From: Rudanella paleaurantiibacter
GTDB taxonomy: Bacteria; Bacteroidota; Bacteroidia; Cytophagales; Spirosomataceae
Assembly (NCBI RefSeq): GCF_009184635.1
Contig: NZ_WELI01000002.1
Location: forward strand, 868,001-932,000
Reading direction: 5' to 3'
DNA length: 64,000 nucleotides
Part shown: piece after piece, positions 18,904 through 28,877 of the stretch
How positions within the stretch are numbered: position 1 is the first letter of the stretch
Layout of the letters: every line of letters starts with the position of its first letter
Made by a program: the position numbers and the translations under genes
Notes under the pieces: generated by a model
Database searches by the model: none
Told to the model about the DNA's origin: nothing
Seen by the model: only the letters and a program-made list of their open reading frames with translations

Positions 18904-19087
18904 GGTGCAGGAGTTAATTAGTGTATTGTTGGGGTATTTTGAACGTTCAGAGCCATTATCGCTAATTGATTCGTACCGAGGTCGTTCATCACCCGATACC
19001 GGAGCGCCGGCCGTTACAAACGAAAACCAAAAACCCGTTCAAACGTCTCTTTCCTAACGAAGAATTTCCTCAGACTAATCTACGGCT

Positions 19088-20386
19088 ATGACATCAACAA
19101 CCGACTTGTACGCAAAATACCTCCAATGTTCGGGCGTCTCAACCGACACCCGGCAGATTACCCCCGGCTGTTTGTTTGTGGCTCTCAAAGGTCCACTGTT
19201 CGACGCCAATACCTTTGCGGCCGAAGCCCTCAGCAAAGGTGCCCGTTACGTGGTTGTCGACGACCCGGCGGTAGTACAACCCGGCGGCCAATATTTACTA
19301 GTAGCCGATGGCCTCACCGCCCTTCAGGACCTGGCCCGGCACCACCGCCAAACCCTCCGAATCCCGGTGGTTGGGCTCACGGGCTCGAACGGTAAAACGA
19401 CCACCAAAGAACTGATTGCGAGCGTCCTGAGCCAGCGGTATGTCACCTACGCCACGCGTGGCAATTTCAATAATCACATTGGTGTACCTCTTACCGTACT
19501 GGCCATTACCGAACAGTACGAAATGGCGGTGGTTGAGATGGGAGCCAACCATCAGCGCGAAATTGCCCTGTTGTCGAGCATTTGCCAGCCCACGCACGGC
19601 CTCATCACGAATGTTGGCAAGGCCCACCTCGAAGGATTTGGCGGTATTGAGGGGGTGCGGAAGGGTAAAGGGGAGTTGTACGATTTTCTGGCGCAGTCGG
19701 GTGGCACCCTTTTTGTGAACGCCAGTGACCCCACCCTGATGGACATGCAGCAGGAACGGCAGGGCTTTGGGGCAATGGTGCCCTACCTCGACCCCTCCGA
19801 CCCCACGCAACCCCAGCTGCTGGAGGAATCGCCAGTGGCCGTTTACCAAACCCCCGAAGGCCAAACCATTCGGACGCATATGCCGGGCCGCTACAACTTC
19901 ATGAACATGGCAGCCGCGCTGGCTATCGGGCAGTATTTCGGCGTAACGGCCGAGGAAGCCAACCATGCTGTAGCGGGATATAACCCCACCAACAACCGCT
20001 CGCAGGTAGTGGCACGGGGTACCAACACGGTTTTGCTCGATGCGTACAACGCCAATCCCAGTTCTATGGCCGCGGCTATCACCCAATTTATGCAGCAGCC
20101 TGCCGAGCGTAAAATGGTGATTCTGGGCGATATGTACGAGCTGGGCGAAGAGTCGGCCGCTGAACACGCGGCTCTGGGCAAGCTTATCGCCAGCGGTAAC
20201 TTCGACACCGTTATTCTGGCCGGACAAGACATGAAATATGCCTTAGAGTATCTGCCCAAGGCCTACTACTTTCCCGATAAGTTCTCCCTTCACAACTGGA
20301 TTGCCGACCACCCTATGCAAAACACCTACATCCTGATTAAAGGGTCGCGCGGGATGGGCCTCGAATCTGTTGTACCGTTTATCTAA
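19088..20386 (+). CDS. murF: UDP-N-acetylmuramoyl-tripeptide--D-alanyl-D-alanine ligase
   Basis: 432 residues, typical for MurF (E. coli 452). The N-terminal UDP-binding domain has the STDTRQITPGCLFVALKG motif near residue 18. The ATP P-loop is GLTGSNGKTTTKELI near 95, followed by the Mur-ligase signature TRGNFNNHIGVPLT and VVEMGANHQREI. The C-terminal domain carries the LDAYNANPSSM motif. It adds D-Ala-D-Ala to the UDP-MurNAc-tripeptide in peptidoglycan synthesis, in the cytoplasm. It is not in a dcw cluster; the next gene, an SGNH hydrolase, starts 10 bp after its stop and is probably co-transcribed. Confidence 0.98.
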   Translation: MTSTTDLYAKYLQCSGVSTDTRQITPGCLFVALKGPLFDANTFAAEALSKGARYVVVDDPAVVQPGGQYLLVADGLTALQDLARHHRQTLRIPVVGLTGSNGKTTTKELIASVLSQRYVTYATRGNFNNHIGVPLTVLAITEQYEMAVVEMGANHQREIALLSSICQPTHGLITNVGKAHLEGFGGIEGVRKGKGELYDFLAQSGGTLFVNASDPTLMDMQQERQGFGAMVPYLDPSDPTQPQLLEESPVAVYQTPEGQTIRTHMPGRYNFMNMAAALAIGQYFGVTAEEANHAVAGYNPTNNRSQVVARGTNTVLLDAYNANPSSMAAAITQFMQQPAERKMVILGDMYELGEESAAEHAALGKLIASGNFDTVILAGQDMKYALEYLPKAYYFPDKFSLHNWIADHPMQNTYILIKGSRGMGLESVVPFI

Positions 20387-20396
20387 AAACCACTCT

Positions 20397-21074
20397 ATGC
20401 GTACCAACCAAAACCCCATTGCCCGCTTTGGCCGGCTTATCGCCCTGCTGTGGCTGGCCTATTTCCCCGCCGGTGTACTGGCCCAGGCAAACAAGTTTGA
20501 GGCCGAGATTGCCAAATTTGAGGAAGCTGACCGGAAAACGCCCCCGCCCACCAAAGCGGTTGTGTTTACGGGTAGCTCGTCTATCCGGCTTTGGGAAAAC
20601 CTGTCGGATGCTTTCCCGGGGCACACGCTCCTGCAACGGGGTTTTGGTGGGTCTGAGCTGAGCGATGTCCGGCACTTTGCCGACCGGCTTATTATCCGGT
20701 ACAAGCCCAAACAGGTAGTTGTGTACGCGGGCGAGAACGACATTGCCGCCGGGGCCACCGCCGAGCAGACCTACAATCGGCTGGTCGATTTGTTCCAGTA
20801 TGTACGGAAAGCGTTGCCGCGTGCTCAGTTTACATTTATCTCGATTAAGCCCAGCCCGTCGCGTCGGCAGTACCGCCCGGTAGTAGATGCCACCAACGAA
20901 CGGATTCGGCTGTTTCTGAGGCAGCAACGACGCGCCGACTTTGTAGACATTGTGCCGGTCATGATTCAGGCCAACGGTGAGCCAAAGGGAGAATTATTCA
21001 AATCGGACAGCCTGCACATGAATGCCAACGGGTATACATTGTGGGGGCAGGTACTGCGGCCCTTTGTGCAGTAA
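20397..21074 (+). CDS. Exported SGNH/GDSL hydrolase
   Basis: 225 residues from the ATG at 20397-20399; an upstream in-frame start would overlap murF and spoil the signal peptide, which ends at about GVLAQ (residue 30). SGNH blocks are present: block I VVFTGSSSIRLW with the nucleophile Ser, block III YAGENDIAAG, and block V DSLHMNANGY with Asp and His. The family comprises periplasmic esterases and acetylhydrolases related to platelet-activating-factor acetylhydrolase. The 10-bp spacing from murF suggests a shared transcript, but a cell-wall substrate is only inference. Confidence 0.9.
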   Translation: MRTNQNPIARFGRLIALLWLAYFPAGVLAQANKFEAEIAKFEEADRKTPPPTKAVVFTGSSSIRLWENLSDAFPGHTLLQRGFGGSELSDVRHFADRLIIRYKPKQVVVYAGENDIAAGATAEQTYNRLVDLFQYVRKALPRAQFTFISIKPSPSRRQYRPVVDATNERIRLFLRQQRRADFVDIVPVMIQANGEPKGELFKSDSLHMNANGYTLWGQVLRPFVQ

Positions 21075-21115
21075 CTTGGCATATTCAGTATAGCCCTTTT
21101 AGGGTTTCTGCCAAG
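21075..21115 (+). other. Hairpin after the SGNH gene, before ahcY
   Basis: A 7-bp outer stem (CTTGGCA 21075-21081 / TGCCAAG 21109-21115) encloses a small CCCT/AGGG stem. It has no T-run at the outer end, so it is a weak terminator or an mRNA 3'-end structure. Confidence 0.4.
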
Positions 21116-21122
21116 CCTTACC

Positions 21123-21130
21123 TAATTTTG
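21123..21130 (+). promoter_or_regulatory. Bacteroidota -7 promoter element for ahcY
   Basis: TAATTTTG matches TAnnTTTG exactly and predicts a 5' leader of about 60 nt before the ahcY ATG. The leader contains a small hairpin (GTTGG / CCAAC around 21152-21171). Confidence 0.55.
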
Positions 21131-21197
21131 CACTTTATTTAGAAACCGCGCCGGTTGGGTACTGATTACCAACTGGAAAAACAAACAAGTTCGGAGA

Positions 21198-22514
21198 ATG
21201 TCAACGCAAACATCCGCTTACGTTCCTTACAAAGTAAAGGACATCGCGCTGGCCGAGTGGGGCCGCAAAGAAATCAAACTGGCTGAAGCTGAAATGCCCG
21301 GCCTGATGGCGCTTCGGCAGGAGTTTGGCCCAACCAAGCCATTGGCCGGTGCCCGTATTGCGGGTTGCCTCCACATGACTATCCAAACCGCCGTGCTGAT
21401 CGAAACACTCGTTGAACTCGGGGCCGACGTAACCTGGTCGTCATGTAATATTTTCTCTACGCAGGACCACGCTGCGGCTGCTATTGCGGCTGCGGGTATT
21501 CCGGTGTACGCCTGGAAAGGCATGAACGAAGAAGAATTCAACTGGTGCATTGAGCAAACGCTGTTCTTCGGCGAAGAGCGCAAGCCCCTCAATATGATTC
21601 TGGACGACGGTGGCGACCTCACCAACATGGTGTTCGACGTGTACCCTGAGCTGATTTCGGGCATCAAGGGTCTGTCGGAAGAAACCACTACGGGGGTTCA
21701 CCGCCTGTACGAGCGGATGAAAAACGGTACGCTGCACCTGCCTGCTATCAACGTAAACGACTCAGTAACGAAGTCGAAGTTTGATAACAAGTACGGCTGC
21801 CGCGAGTCGCTCGTCGACGCGATCCGCCGGGCTACCGACCTTATGCTGGCTGGTAAAGTAGCCGTTGTAGCGGGCTACGGCGACGTAGGTAAAGGCTCGG
21901 CTGAGTCGCTGCGTGGGGCCGGTTGCCGGGTTCTGGTGACCGAAATTGACCCCATCTGCGCCCTGCAGGCCGCTATGGATGGCTACGAAGTGGTTCCGAT
22001 GGATGAGGCCGTAACCCGCGCCAACATCTTCGTAACGGCTACGGGCAACGTTCGGATCATCAAAGACCGTCACTTCCGGGCCATGCGCGACAAGTCAATC
22101 GTTTGTAACATCGGCCACTTCGACAACGAAATCGACATGGCCTGGTTGAACGACAACTACGGTCACACGAAGAGCCAAATCAAGCCGCAGGTGGATATGT
22201 ACGAAATCGACGGCAAGGAGATTATCGTACTGGCCGAAGGCCGTCTGGTAAACCTGGGTTGCGCTATGGGCCACCCCTCGTTTGTGATGTCATGCTCGTT
22301 CTCGAACCAAACACTGGCGCAGCTCGAACTGTGGGCTAACTCAGACAAGTACGAGAACAAGGTGTACGTTCTTCCGAAGAAACTCGACGAGAAAGTAGCT
22401 GCTTTGCACCTCGCGCACGTAGGCGCCCGCCTGGAGCCGCTGGAGCAAGAGCAAGCCGACTACATCGGTGTTCAGGTTGAAGGCCCCTTCAAGGCTGAAA
22501 TGTACCGGTATTAA
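21198..22514 (+). CDS. ahcY: Adenosylhomocysteinase
   Basis: 438 residues. It hydrolyses S-adenosylhomocysteine to adenosine and homocysteine, relieving product inhibition of methyltransferases. Visible motifs are the substrate-binding [20 protein letters not shown] near residue 55, [13 protein letters not shown] near 80, and the NAD-binding loop [17 protein letters not shown] near 220. The C-terminus FKAEMYRY matches the family's conserved tail, which reaches into the neighbouring subunit's NAD site. It has its own promoter and is followed by an inverted-repeat element and a strong terminator. Confidence 0.99.
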   Translation: MSTQTSAYVPYKVKDIALAEWGRKEIKLAEAEMPGLMALRQEFGPTKPLAGARIAGCLHMTIQTAVLIETLVELGADVTWSSCNIFSTQDHAAAAIAAAGIPVYAWKGMNEEEFNWCIEQTLFFGEERKPLNMILDDGGDLTNMVFDVYPELISGIKGLSEETTTGVHRLYERMKNGTLHLPAINVNDSVTKSKFDNKYGCRESLVDAIRRATDLMLAGKVAVVAGYGDVGKGSAESLRGAGCRVLVTEIDPICALQAAMDGYEVVPMDEAVTRANIFVTATGNVRIIKDRHFRAMRDKSIVCNIGHFDNEIDMAWLNDNYGHTKSQIKPQVDMYEIDGKEIIVLAEGRLVNLGCAMGHPSFVMSCSFSNQTLAQLELWANSDKYENKVYVLPKKLDEKVAALHLAHVGARLEPLEQEQADYIGVQVEGPFKAEMYRY

Positions 22515-22519
22515 TATCG

Positions 22520-22630
22520 GTAGAGACGCAACATGTTGCGCTCACATGCGTCAGCCATTCTTTGGCCATGTTTGAAAAAACTGACGGATGTAACCTACCG
22601 GATGTGAGAGGCAATATTTTGCGTCTATAC
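22520..22630. repeat. Inverted-repeat element downstream of ahcY
   Basis: The 20-bp ends (22520-22539 and 22611-22630) are inverted copies with 17 of 20 matches, beginning GTAGAGACGCAA on the left. Further inner matches (CTCACAT on the left, its complement on the right) extend the pairing. No transposase. It lies between the ahcY stop and its terminator. Confidence 0.6.
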
Positions 22631-22632
22631 CA

Positions 22633-22666
22633 AAAAGCGCGACCCCGGTTCTGGGGTCGCGCTTTT
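22633..22666 (+). terminator. Terminator after ahcY
   Basis: A perfect 14-bp stem (AAAAGCGCGACCCC / GGGGTCGCGCTTTT) with a 6-nt loop and flanking A and T runs. Confidence 0.85.
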
Positions 22667-22694
22667 CGTTTCATAAAACCCGCCCTGCTAATCG

Positions 22695-22702
22695 TATCTT
22701 TG
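22695..22702 (+). promoter_or_regulatory. -7 promoter element for the FAD/Fe-S oxidoreductase gene
   Basis: TATCTTTG is an exact TAnnTTTG match, with a possible -33 TTTC 22 bp upstream. It sits 25 bp before the ATG at 22727 and inside the longer reading frame that starts at 22562, so it supports the shorter gene. Confidence 0.55.
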
Positions 22703-22726
22703 CACCGGATTTCACCACCCCGTGCT

Positions 22727-25723
22727 ATGTTCTTCGTTGCCCCTAACCTACCCTTTGCCCAGCTCCGCCAATCATTTGAAGGTGATTTGTACTTCGATGC
22801 CTCACCCGAACACACCGCGCAGCGCAAGCTTTACGCCACCGATGCCTCGGTTTATCAGGAAACGCCCATAGCCGTAGCACTGCCCAAATCAGCAGAGGAT
22901 TTGAAGCAGCTGGTTCGGTTTGCGCGTCAACATAGCCAACCGGGCGCACCGGTCGGGCTTATTCCACGGGCAGCCGGCACGTCGCTGGCGGGGCAGGTAG
23001 TGGGTAGCGGCATTGTGGTCGACATCTCGAAATACTTTGGGCAGATTCTGGAACTGAACACCGCTGAGCGTTGGGTACGAGTACAGCCGGGCGTTATTCG
23101 CGACGATCTGAACAAATTTCTGAAGCCGCACGGGCTTTTGTTTGGCCCCGAAACCTCTACAGCCAGCCGGGCGATGGTTGGCGGCATGATTGGCAACAAC
23201 TCCTGCGGCCTGCACTCCATTATCTGGGGCACCACCCGCGACCATCTGCTTGAGGTGCGAGCTATCCTGAGCGACGGTACCGAGGTGGTCTTTGGTACGC
23301 TCACCCGCGATCAGTACGAGGCCAAGTGCCGGGGCGAAAACGTAGCCAGCCCACTCGAACAGCAACTGTATCAGCAGTTTAAGACCTGGCTGTCGGACCC
23401 AACTACGATTCAGAATATCAAAGATGGCTACCCCAAACCAACCGTAAAACGCCGGAATACGGGCTATGCGGTTGATGAACTGGTGCCCTTTTTCGAGCCA
23501 TCAGCCCCGGCAACGGCAACGTTCAATTTTGCCAGCCTCATTGCCGGGTCGGAGGGAACGTTGTGTCTCATTACCGAAGCCCGATTGAACCTGCTACCGG
23601 TGCCGCCGAGCGACGTGGCCTTGGTGTGCGGGCATTTCACCACGTTACGTCAGTCGCTGGAGGCCAATTTGGTAGCCCTTGAACACCGCTGTGCGGCCTC
23701 GGAGCTGGTCGACGACTATATTCTGCAACTGACCAAAACCAACATTGAGCAAACCAAAAACCGCGCATTTGTGGAACGCCACCCGGTAGAAGGCGACCCA
23801 AAAGCGGTATTGATGGTTGAGTTTTTTGCCGATGGTTCGCAGAGCGCCCGCAGCCGGGCCGAAGCCTTCGTGGCCGACCTCCGCGCCCGAAATATGGGCT
23901 ACGCCTACCCGATTCTGGAAGGCGACGAGACTCTGAAACCTTGGGCATTACGCAAGGCGGGGCTGAGCATCATGTACAATATTCCGGGCGACGACAAACC
24001 CGCGAATGTAATTGAAGACTGCGCCGTTGACCCCGTTGACCTGCCCGATTACATTGACGAGCTGGACCGCATGGCCCTCGACAAACACGGCCTCACCCTC
24101 GAATACTCGGCTCACGCGGGAGCGGGCGAGCTGCACGTTTTGCCCCTGATTAACCTCAAATCGAGCGAAGGTCAGGCCAAATTCCGGGCATTGTTGGCCG
24201 ATACGGCCGCGTTGGTCAAAAAGTACGGCGGGGCGCTGTCGGGCGAGCACGGCGATGGTCGGTTGCGGGGCGAGTTTATCCCGTTTATGCTCGGCGAGGC
24301 CAATTACGAACTGTGCCGCGCCCTCAAAAACCTGTGGGACCCGGCCGGTATTTTCAACCCCGGCAAGGTGGTCGACACACCCCCGATGAACGCTTTTTTA
24401 CGGTACGAAGCCGACCGGGTTGTGCCGCAGCCCGCTACGGTGTTCGACTTTTCGGGCGATGGTGGTCTGCTCGAACTGGCCGAAAAATGCTCTGGCTCTG
24501 GCGATTGCCGTAAAACCCATCTTTCGGGCGGAACCATGTGTCCCAGCTATATGGCTACCCGGCGCGAACGCGACACCACGCGGGCCCGCGCCAATATGTT
24601 GCGGCATTTTTATACCGACACCCAGCAACCGTCGGCGCACGATTTTGAGGAGGTTAAAGAAGTACTCGACCTCTGCCTGTCGTGCAAAGCCTGTAAAGCC
24701 GAATGCCCCAGCAGCGTAGATATGGCCCGGATGAAGGCCGAGTTTACCCAGCAGCACTACCACCAGAAAGGGGTGCCGCTGCGCGCCCGATTGGTGGGTA
24801 ACTTCACCCGCCTGATGTCACTGGCGAGCCTGGCCCCCTGGGCGTACAATGCCATTTATGATAGCCCCGCCCTCCGCCGACTGGCAAACCGGCTCGTGGG
24901 CTTCCACCCCGACCGTACCATGCCCCGGCTGGCGAGCCAAACGGTAAAGAAGTGGAGCCGAAGCCTGGGCGCGAACCGACCGAGCAATAACACCCCCTCA
25001 CTCCTGCTCTATATCGACGAGTTTACCGATTTTAACGATGTAGAAGTTGGGCAGAAAGCCGTGAAGCTGCTCGAACGACTGGGTTATACCGTGCAGATAC
25101 CCAAAACAGCCGAAAGCGGCCGAACGTATCTGTCCAAAGGTTTGGTTGACGATGCCCGTAAACTCGCCATTCGGAACGTGACGTTGCTGCGCGATTCGGT
25201 ATCGGAGCAAACACCCCTGGTAGGTCTCGAACCGTCGGCGATTCTGACCTTCCGCGACGAATACCCCGATCTGGTGCCACCCGAACTGAAAGCCGATGCC
25301 CAGCGCATTGCCCAACACACGTATCTGTTTGAGGAGTGGCTGGCCCGCGAAGCCGACGCCAAACGGGTACGCCCTGAACAATTCCGAGCCGATACCCGAA
25401 CGGTAAAAATTCACGGTCACTGCCACCAAAAGGCCCTATCGAGCCTGGTACCGGTCCGTAAAATTCTATCGTTGCCCAAGAACTACAGTACCCAGCTAAT
25501 TCCGTCGGGTTGTTGCGGCATGGCGGGTTCGTTTGGCTATGAAGCCGAGCATTTTGAGCTATCCATGCAAATTGGTGAGCTGGTACTTTTTCCGGCGGTG
25601 CGAGCCTCGGCCGACGATGTGCTGATTGCCGCGCCCGGCACATCCTGCCGCCATCAGATCAAAGACGGAACCGGCCGCAAGGCACAACACCCCGCCGAGA
25701 TTCTGTACGACGCCCTGGCCTAA
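22727..25723 (+). CDS. FAD-binding / 4Fe-4S oxidoreductase (D-lactate dehydrogenase, GlcD-GlcF type fusion)
   Basis: 998 residues from the ATG at 22727-22729; an in-frame start 165 bp upstream would cross the ahcY terminator and the repeat. The N-terminal FAD-binding type 4 domain has RAAGTSLAGQVVGSG near residue 80 and GPETSTASRAMVGGMIGNNS near 140. The FAD-linked oxidase C-terminal domain follows (GEHGDGRLRGEF near 510). A ferredoxin-like part has CSGSGDCRK and CLSCKACKAECP clusters near 590-650. The end carries CCG-type motifs HGHCHQKAL and SGCCGMAGSFGYE. Such fusions oxidise D-2-hydroxyacids, typically D-lactate, at the membrane and feed electrons to quinone. The stop is 5 bp from the stop of the opposing gene. 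Confidence 0.93.
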   Translation: MFFVAPNLPFAQLRQSFEGDLYFDASPEHTAQRKLYATDASVYQETPIAVALPKSAEDLKQLVRFARQHSQPGAPVGLIPRAAGTSLAGQVVGSGIVVDISKYFGQILELNTAERWVRVQPGVIRDDLNKFLKPHGLLFGPETSTASRAMVGGMIGNNSCGLHSIIWGTTRDHLLEVRAILSDGTEVVFGTLTRDQYEAKCRGENVASPLEQQLYQQFKTWLSDPTTIQNIKDGYPKPTVKRRNTGYAVDELVPFFEPSAPATATFNFASLIAGSEGTLCLITEARLNLLPVPPSDVALVCGHFTTLRQSLEANLVALEHRCAASELVDDYILQLTKTNIEQTKNRAFVERHPVEGDPKAVLMVEFFADGSQSARSRAEAFVADLRARNMGYAYPILEGDETLKPWALRKAGLSIMYNIPGDDKPANVIEDCAVDPVDLPDYIDELDRMALDKHGLTLEYSAHAGAGELHVLPLINLKSSEGQAKFRALLADTAALVKKYGGALSGEHGDGRLRGEFIPFMLGEANYELCRALKNLWDPAGIFNPGKVVDTPPMNAFLRYEADRVVPQPATVFDFSGDGGLLELAEKCSGSGDCRKTHLSGGTMCPSYMATRRERDTTRARANMLRHFYTDTQQPSAHDFEEVKEVLDLCLSCKACKAECPSSVDMARMKAEFTQQHYHQKGVPLRARLVGNFTRLMSLASLAPWAYNAIYDSPALRRLANRLVGFHPDRTMPRLASQTVKKWSRSLGANRPSNNTPSLLLYIDEFTDFNDVEVGQKAVKLLERLGYTVQIPKTAESGRTYLSKGLVDDARKLAIRNVTLLRDSVSEQTPLVGLEPSAILTFRDEYPDLVPPELKADAQRIAQHTYLFEEWLAREADAKRVRPEQFRADTRTVKIHGHCHQKALSSLVPVRKILSLPKNYSTQLIPSGCCGMAGSFGYEAEHFELSMQIGELVLFPAVRASADDVLIAAPGTSCRHQIKDGTGRKAQHPAEILYDALA

Positions 25724-25728
25724 ACCGC

Positions 25729-26583
25729 CTACTGACAGCCATACGCAAAGGTCAGCTTGTTGCGTCGCGTGAAGGTTTGGCCACTGCCCGTGGTGCTCAC
25801 CGTGTTTTGCTCCTGACCAACCAGGCGGTTATCGCCGTCGAGGGAGGGCGTAAATGTGGCTGTTTCGCGCACGGTACTCCGCACACCGTTGCGGGCATTG
25901 TACGTCTTGTACTCTTTCAGAATCCGCTGCTGCCAGAACTGCGCGGGCATGGTTTCGACATATTGGCTCAACGCAGCCACTGTAAGCAACACCGGCTGGG
26001 CAAAATTGGCCATAGGACCCATACCGGTGCCGTAGGTAAAATCGGTTTCCTGCTCCACAGTGGTTCGGTCGTTCAGCGTCGATTTAAGCTTTTCGGTGAG
26101 CAGATTCCCGTTATCGTCGTAGGTAAACAAGTACTCTCGCGAGCGCACGAGTGAGTTGGAGGCCAGCACCTGCCGGTTTTCAAACACCCGCGCCAGTTTG
26201 TTGTTGGCCGAGTAGGCCAAATCGTAAACCGCCAGAGGATTTCCCCCCTGAATCGACGTAGCACGGCTGGGCAACGTCTGCCCCGGTGTATAGTCGAACG
26301 AAAGGGCAAACCTACCCGTCGATGCCCGCAGCAACTGTCCGTTTGTACTGTATTCAACCGTCAGGGCCAGTTGCCGGTCGGTGTTGCGTTCGGCGAGTTG
26401 GGTAAGCTGCCCCGCCGTGTAGGTAAACGACCGCAGCATCTGATCGGTCAGGCGGCCACCCGCATCGAGCTGGTCGGTCACACTCACCACGGCACACCGC
26501 ACTGGCTCCGGGTTGGGTTTGTCTTTACATCCAACCCACAGCAAAAGGCAAAAAATAGTCAGTAGAGAAAGGCGGCAGGTCAT
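25729..26583 (-). CDS. Hypothetical lipoprotein with RHS-like beta strands
   Basis: 284 residues from the ATG at 26581-26583; the frame extends further up but only this start gives a proper lipoprotein signal (lipobox LLWVGC, about residue 18). The rest is a run of beta strands with repeated YxxGQL and YDxxGNLLTE-type segments (FTYTAGQLTQL, FTYDDNGNLLTE), resembling the YD repeats of RHS-like or DUF4595-like proteins. It is probably exposed in the periplasm or on the surface. No enzyme motif is visible. It converges on the FAD/Fe-S gene and is divergent from the McrB-like gene. Confidence 0.75.
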   Translation of the reverse strand: MTCRLSLLTIFCLLLWVGCKDKPNPEPVRCAVVSVTDQLDAGGRLTDQMLRSFTYTAGQLTQLAERNTDRQLALTVEYSTNGQLLRASTGRFALSFDYTPGQTLPSRATSIQGGNPLAVYDLAYSANNKLARVFENRQVLASNSLVRSREYLFTYDDNGNLLTEKLKSTLNDRTTVEQETDFTYGTGMGPMANFAQPVLLTVAALSQYVETMPAQFWQQRILKEYKTYNARNGVRSTVRETATFTPSLDGDNRLVGQEQNTVSTTGSGQTFTRRNKLTFAYGCQ

Positions 26584-26756
26584 CACAACGAGCAGTTCGG
26601 GTAGTTGGCCGACCTGAGCAGAAAAGCCCTTAAACAAGGAGCTGACCGACAAACCGGCGTTGGTTTTATCAGCCTAAATCTACAGCCTTCGGCGGGTGCA
26701 ATCAATAGATTCCGGCGAAAAAGTCGTATTTTAGCCATCCTGAGTCTACTCCTTGC

Positions 26757-28829
26757 ATGATTGCCGAAGACCACCAGCAACTTCTGACCGACCGCATGCG
26801 GGCCATTGGGCAACCCGAAGCTATCCGACGGTTTTTCGGCCTGTTGAAAGAGCTAATCGATGTGGTCAACCTGCCCAATGGCGATGCCCGGCTCGCGTTT
26901 GTGGTAGGCCGCGACAATGACCTCACGGCCAACATCAATTTTTTTCCGGCTCTGCGCCTGCTGCGCGCCCGCAACAGCGAGGCTGAGTTTCGGCTGCTTA
27001 TCAAACGTGAATGTCAGGACCGGATCGAAGCCGAAGAGGTTTCGTTTCTCCCGCTTTCCGACAATTCGCCGTATGCCTATGCCGTGCTAGGTGAATCGGA
27101 CGGGCATCTCCTACAAAATATTGCCCTGCAACGTTGCTGGCAGGACTGCCTCCTCGAACTAACCGAAACGGCCCGCCGGGGGCCACACAAGGCCCTGCAC
27201 AACCCGGCCCTGTACGACATGGCCGAGGACGATGCCGTTCGGGAAAGCCTGCTGAATCAAACGTTTCAGTACGGACAAAACGCCGGGCCGTCCCGCTATT
27301 GGGTGTTTCATGCGTACCCCAAATACTACGATATGCTGGGGGAGATAGCGGGCGAGCTGGGCGGCACCTTTCGGGTGAGTCAGATCAACAAAACCGTGAT
27401 GCGCTCCGGCGACCGGTTTGCGGTGCTGGTATCGGGCGCACAGGGCGGTATCTACGCGTTCGGCACCGTTACGTCTGACCCAACGGTTCGGGCGGTCGAG
27501 TCGCCCTCGGCGTACGTACGCTCGCCCGACCGGTTTACAGGCGACCGGCTGGCCGTTGAGTATCTGTTTGACGAAAAACTGCTCGACAACCCCATTGGCC
27601 GGGCACAATTACGCGAACATCCGGTGCTGGCTCCGTTGCGGATTTTTGAAAACCCACAGGGCATGACCAATTGGGAGCTGACGTCCGAACAGTTCAACGC
27701 AATCCGACAATTAGCCGGCCTGCCCGAACTCGACAATCGGGTTGAAGAAGCCCCCGCCGGCTACGGAACCGAGGCCCCCGCCGAGCCGGTTCGAACCCTC
27801 AATCAGCCGCGTAACCTCATTTTGTACGGCCCGCCGGGTACCGGAAAAACCTTTTCGTTACAGCACAATTGGCTACACACTGACAGCCCCGCCCAACACC
27901 GGGCCGATTTTGTCACGTTCCATGCCTCGTACAGCTACGAAGAGTTTGTGGAGGGCATCCGGCCCGAAACGCTTCAGGGGCAAGTAACATACCGGGTGCG
28001 CAAAGGTATTTTTCACCGGGCCTGCCTCACCGCCCTGCAACTGGCAGGCTACGCCACCATGGCCGACTGCCTGAACGACACACCCGCCAACCGGCAACGG
28101 CGGTTCCGGCAGGCTCCTCCGCATGTGTTGCTCATCGACGAAATAAACCGGGCCAATATTGCCGGGGTGCTGGGCGAGCTGATTACGCTGCTGGAAGAGG
28201 GCAAGCGGCTTGGGCACGAACAGGAACTCTGGCTTACGCTGCCCTACTCGCAGGAACGCTTTGGTGTGCCTGCCAACCTGTACATTGTGGGGTCGATGAA
28301 CACCGCCGACCGCTCCATTGCCCTGCTCGACCTGGCTCTGCGCCGACGGTTCAGCTTTCGGGAGGTATTGCCCAACCCTGCCCTGCTGGGTATGGTCGAT
28401 GGAGTTGATTTGGCGGCTCTGCTGCGCACCCTGAACGAACGCATTGAGTACCTCTACGACCGCGACCATCAGATTGGTCATGCATACCTCATGGGGGTCG
28501 ATTCGCTCGATGCCCTGGCGGTTGTGTTCCGCGATACCATTATCCCGCTACTACAGGAGTATTTCTACGGCGACTGGCATAAAATTCAGCTCGTGCTGGG
28601 CGACCACAAGGCGTGGAGTAAAACGCCTGAACAACGACTTATATGGGTAAAAAAACAGTACACGCCGGCCCTATCGCGTGAGTTGTTTGGCGAAAACCCC
28701 AACGAGATGGATGAAGTAGTGACCTACGAAATAAACCCACACCTGACCGTCGGTGAGTTTGGGCAAATCCCGAAAGAAGCATTCATTTTTATATACCAGA
28801 AACCAATGAGCGAAAGAGCAAAAGAGTGA
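26757..28829 (+). CDS. EVE domain-McrB-like AAA+ GTPase
   Basis: 690 residues in three parts. The N-terminal 170 residues match no domain I recognise. Residues about 180-325 look like an EVE/PUA-type domain ([28 protein letters not shown], then [18 protein letters not shown]), which reads modified bases. The C-terminal half is an McrB-type AAA+ motor: Walker [16 protein letters not shown] near 360, Walker [19 protein letters not shown] near 460, and the McrB signature SMNTADRS near 515. McrB normally loads the nuclease McrC, which is encoded next to it; here the following gene is an MDR dehydrogenase 48 bp away and no McrC is in the window. It may restrict modified DNA with a distant partner, or act otherwise. 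ATG at 26757. Confidence 0.85.
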   Translation: MIAEDHQQLLTDRMRAIGQPEAIRRFFGLLKELIDVVNLPNGDARLAFVVGRDNDLTANINFFPALRLLRARNSEAEFRLLIKRECQDRIEAEEVSFLPLSDNSPYAYAVLGESDGHLLQNIALQRCWQDCLLELTETARRGPHKALHNPALYDMAEDDAVRESLLNQTFQYGQNAGPSRYWVFHAYPKYYDMLGEIAGELGGTFRVSQINKTVMRSGDRFAVLVSGAQGGIYAFGTVTSDPTVRAVESPSAYVRSPDRFTGDRLAVEYLFDEKLLDNPIGRAQLREHPVLAPLRIFENPQGMTNWELTSEQFNAIRQLAGLPELDNRVEEAPAGYGTEAPAEPVRTLNQPRNLILYGPPGTGKTFSLQHNWLHTDSPAQHRADFVTFHASYSYEEFVEGIRPETLQGQVTYRVRKGIFHRACLTALQLAGYATMADCLNDTPANRQRRFRQAPPHVLLIDEINRANIAGVLGELITLLEEGKRLGHEQELWLTLPYSQERFGVPANLYIVGSMNTADRSIALLDLALRRRFSFREVLPNPALLGMVDGVDLAALLRTLNERIEYLYDRDHQIGHAYLMGVDSLDALAVVFRDTIIPLLQEYFYGDWHKIQLVLGDHKAWSKTPEQRLIWVKKQYTPALSRELFGENPNEMDEVVTYEINPHLTVGEFGQIPKEAFIFIYQKPMSERAKE

Positions 28830-28877
28830 AACGCTCTGCCCCTATTCACTCATTCACTCAATCGCTCATTCAAAATC

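Noticed and set aside
19298-20227. 309-codon minus-strand frame
   Set aside because: Antisense to murF, whose motifs are unambiguous.
21131-21197. SAH riboswitch
   Set aside because: The ahcY leader is short and shows one small hairpin, not the known pattern.
22562-22726. 5' extension of the FAD/Fe-S gene
   Set aside because: It crosses the ahcY terminator, the inverted repeat and the -7 element; the family starts at the ATG at 22727.
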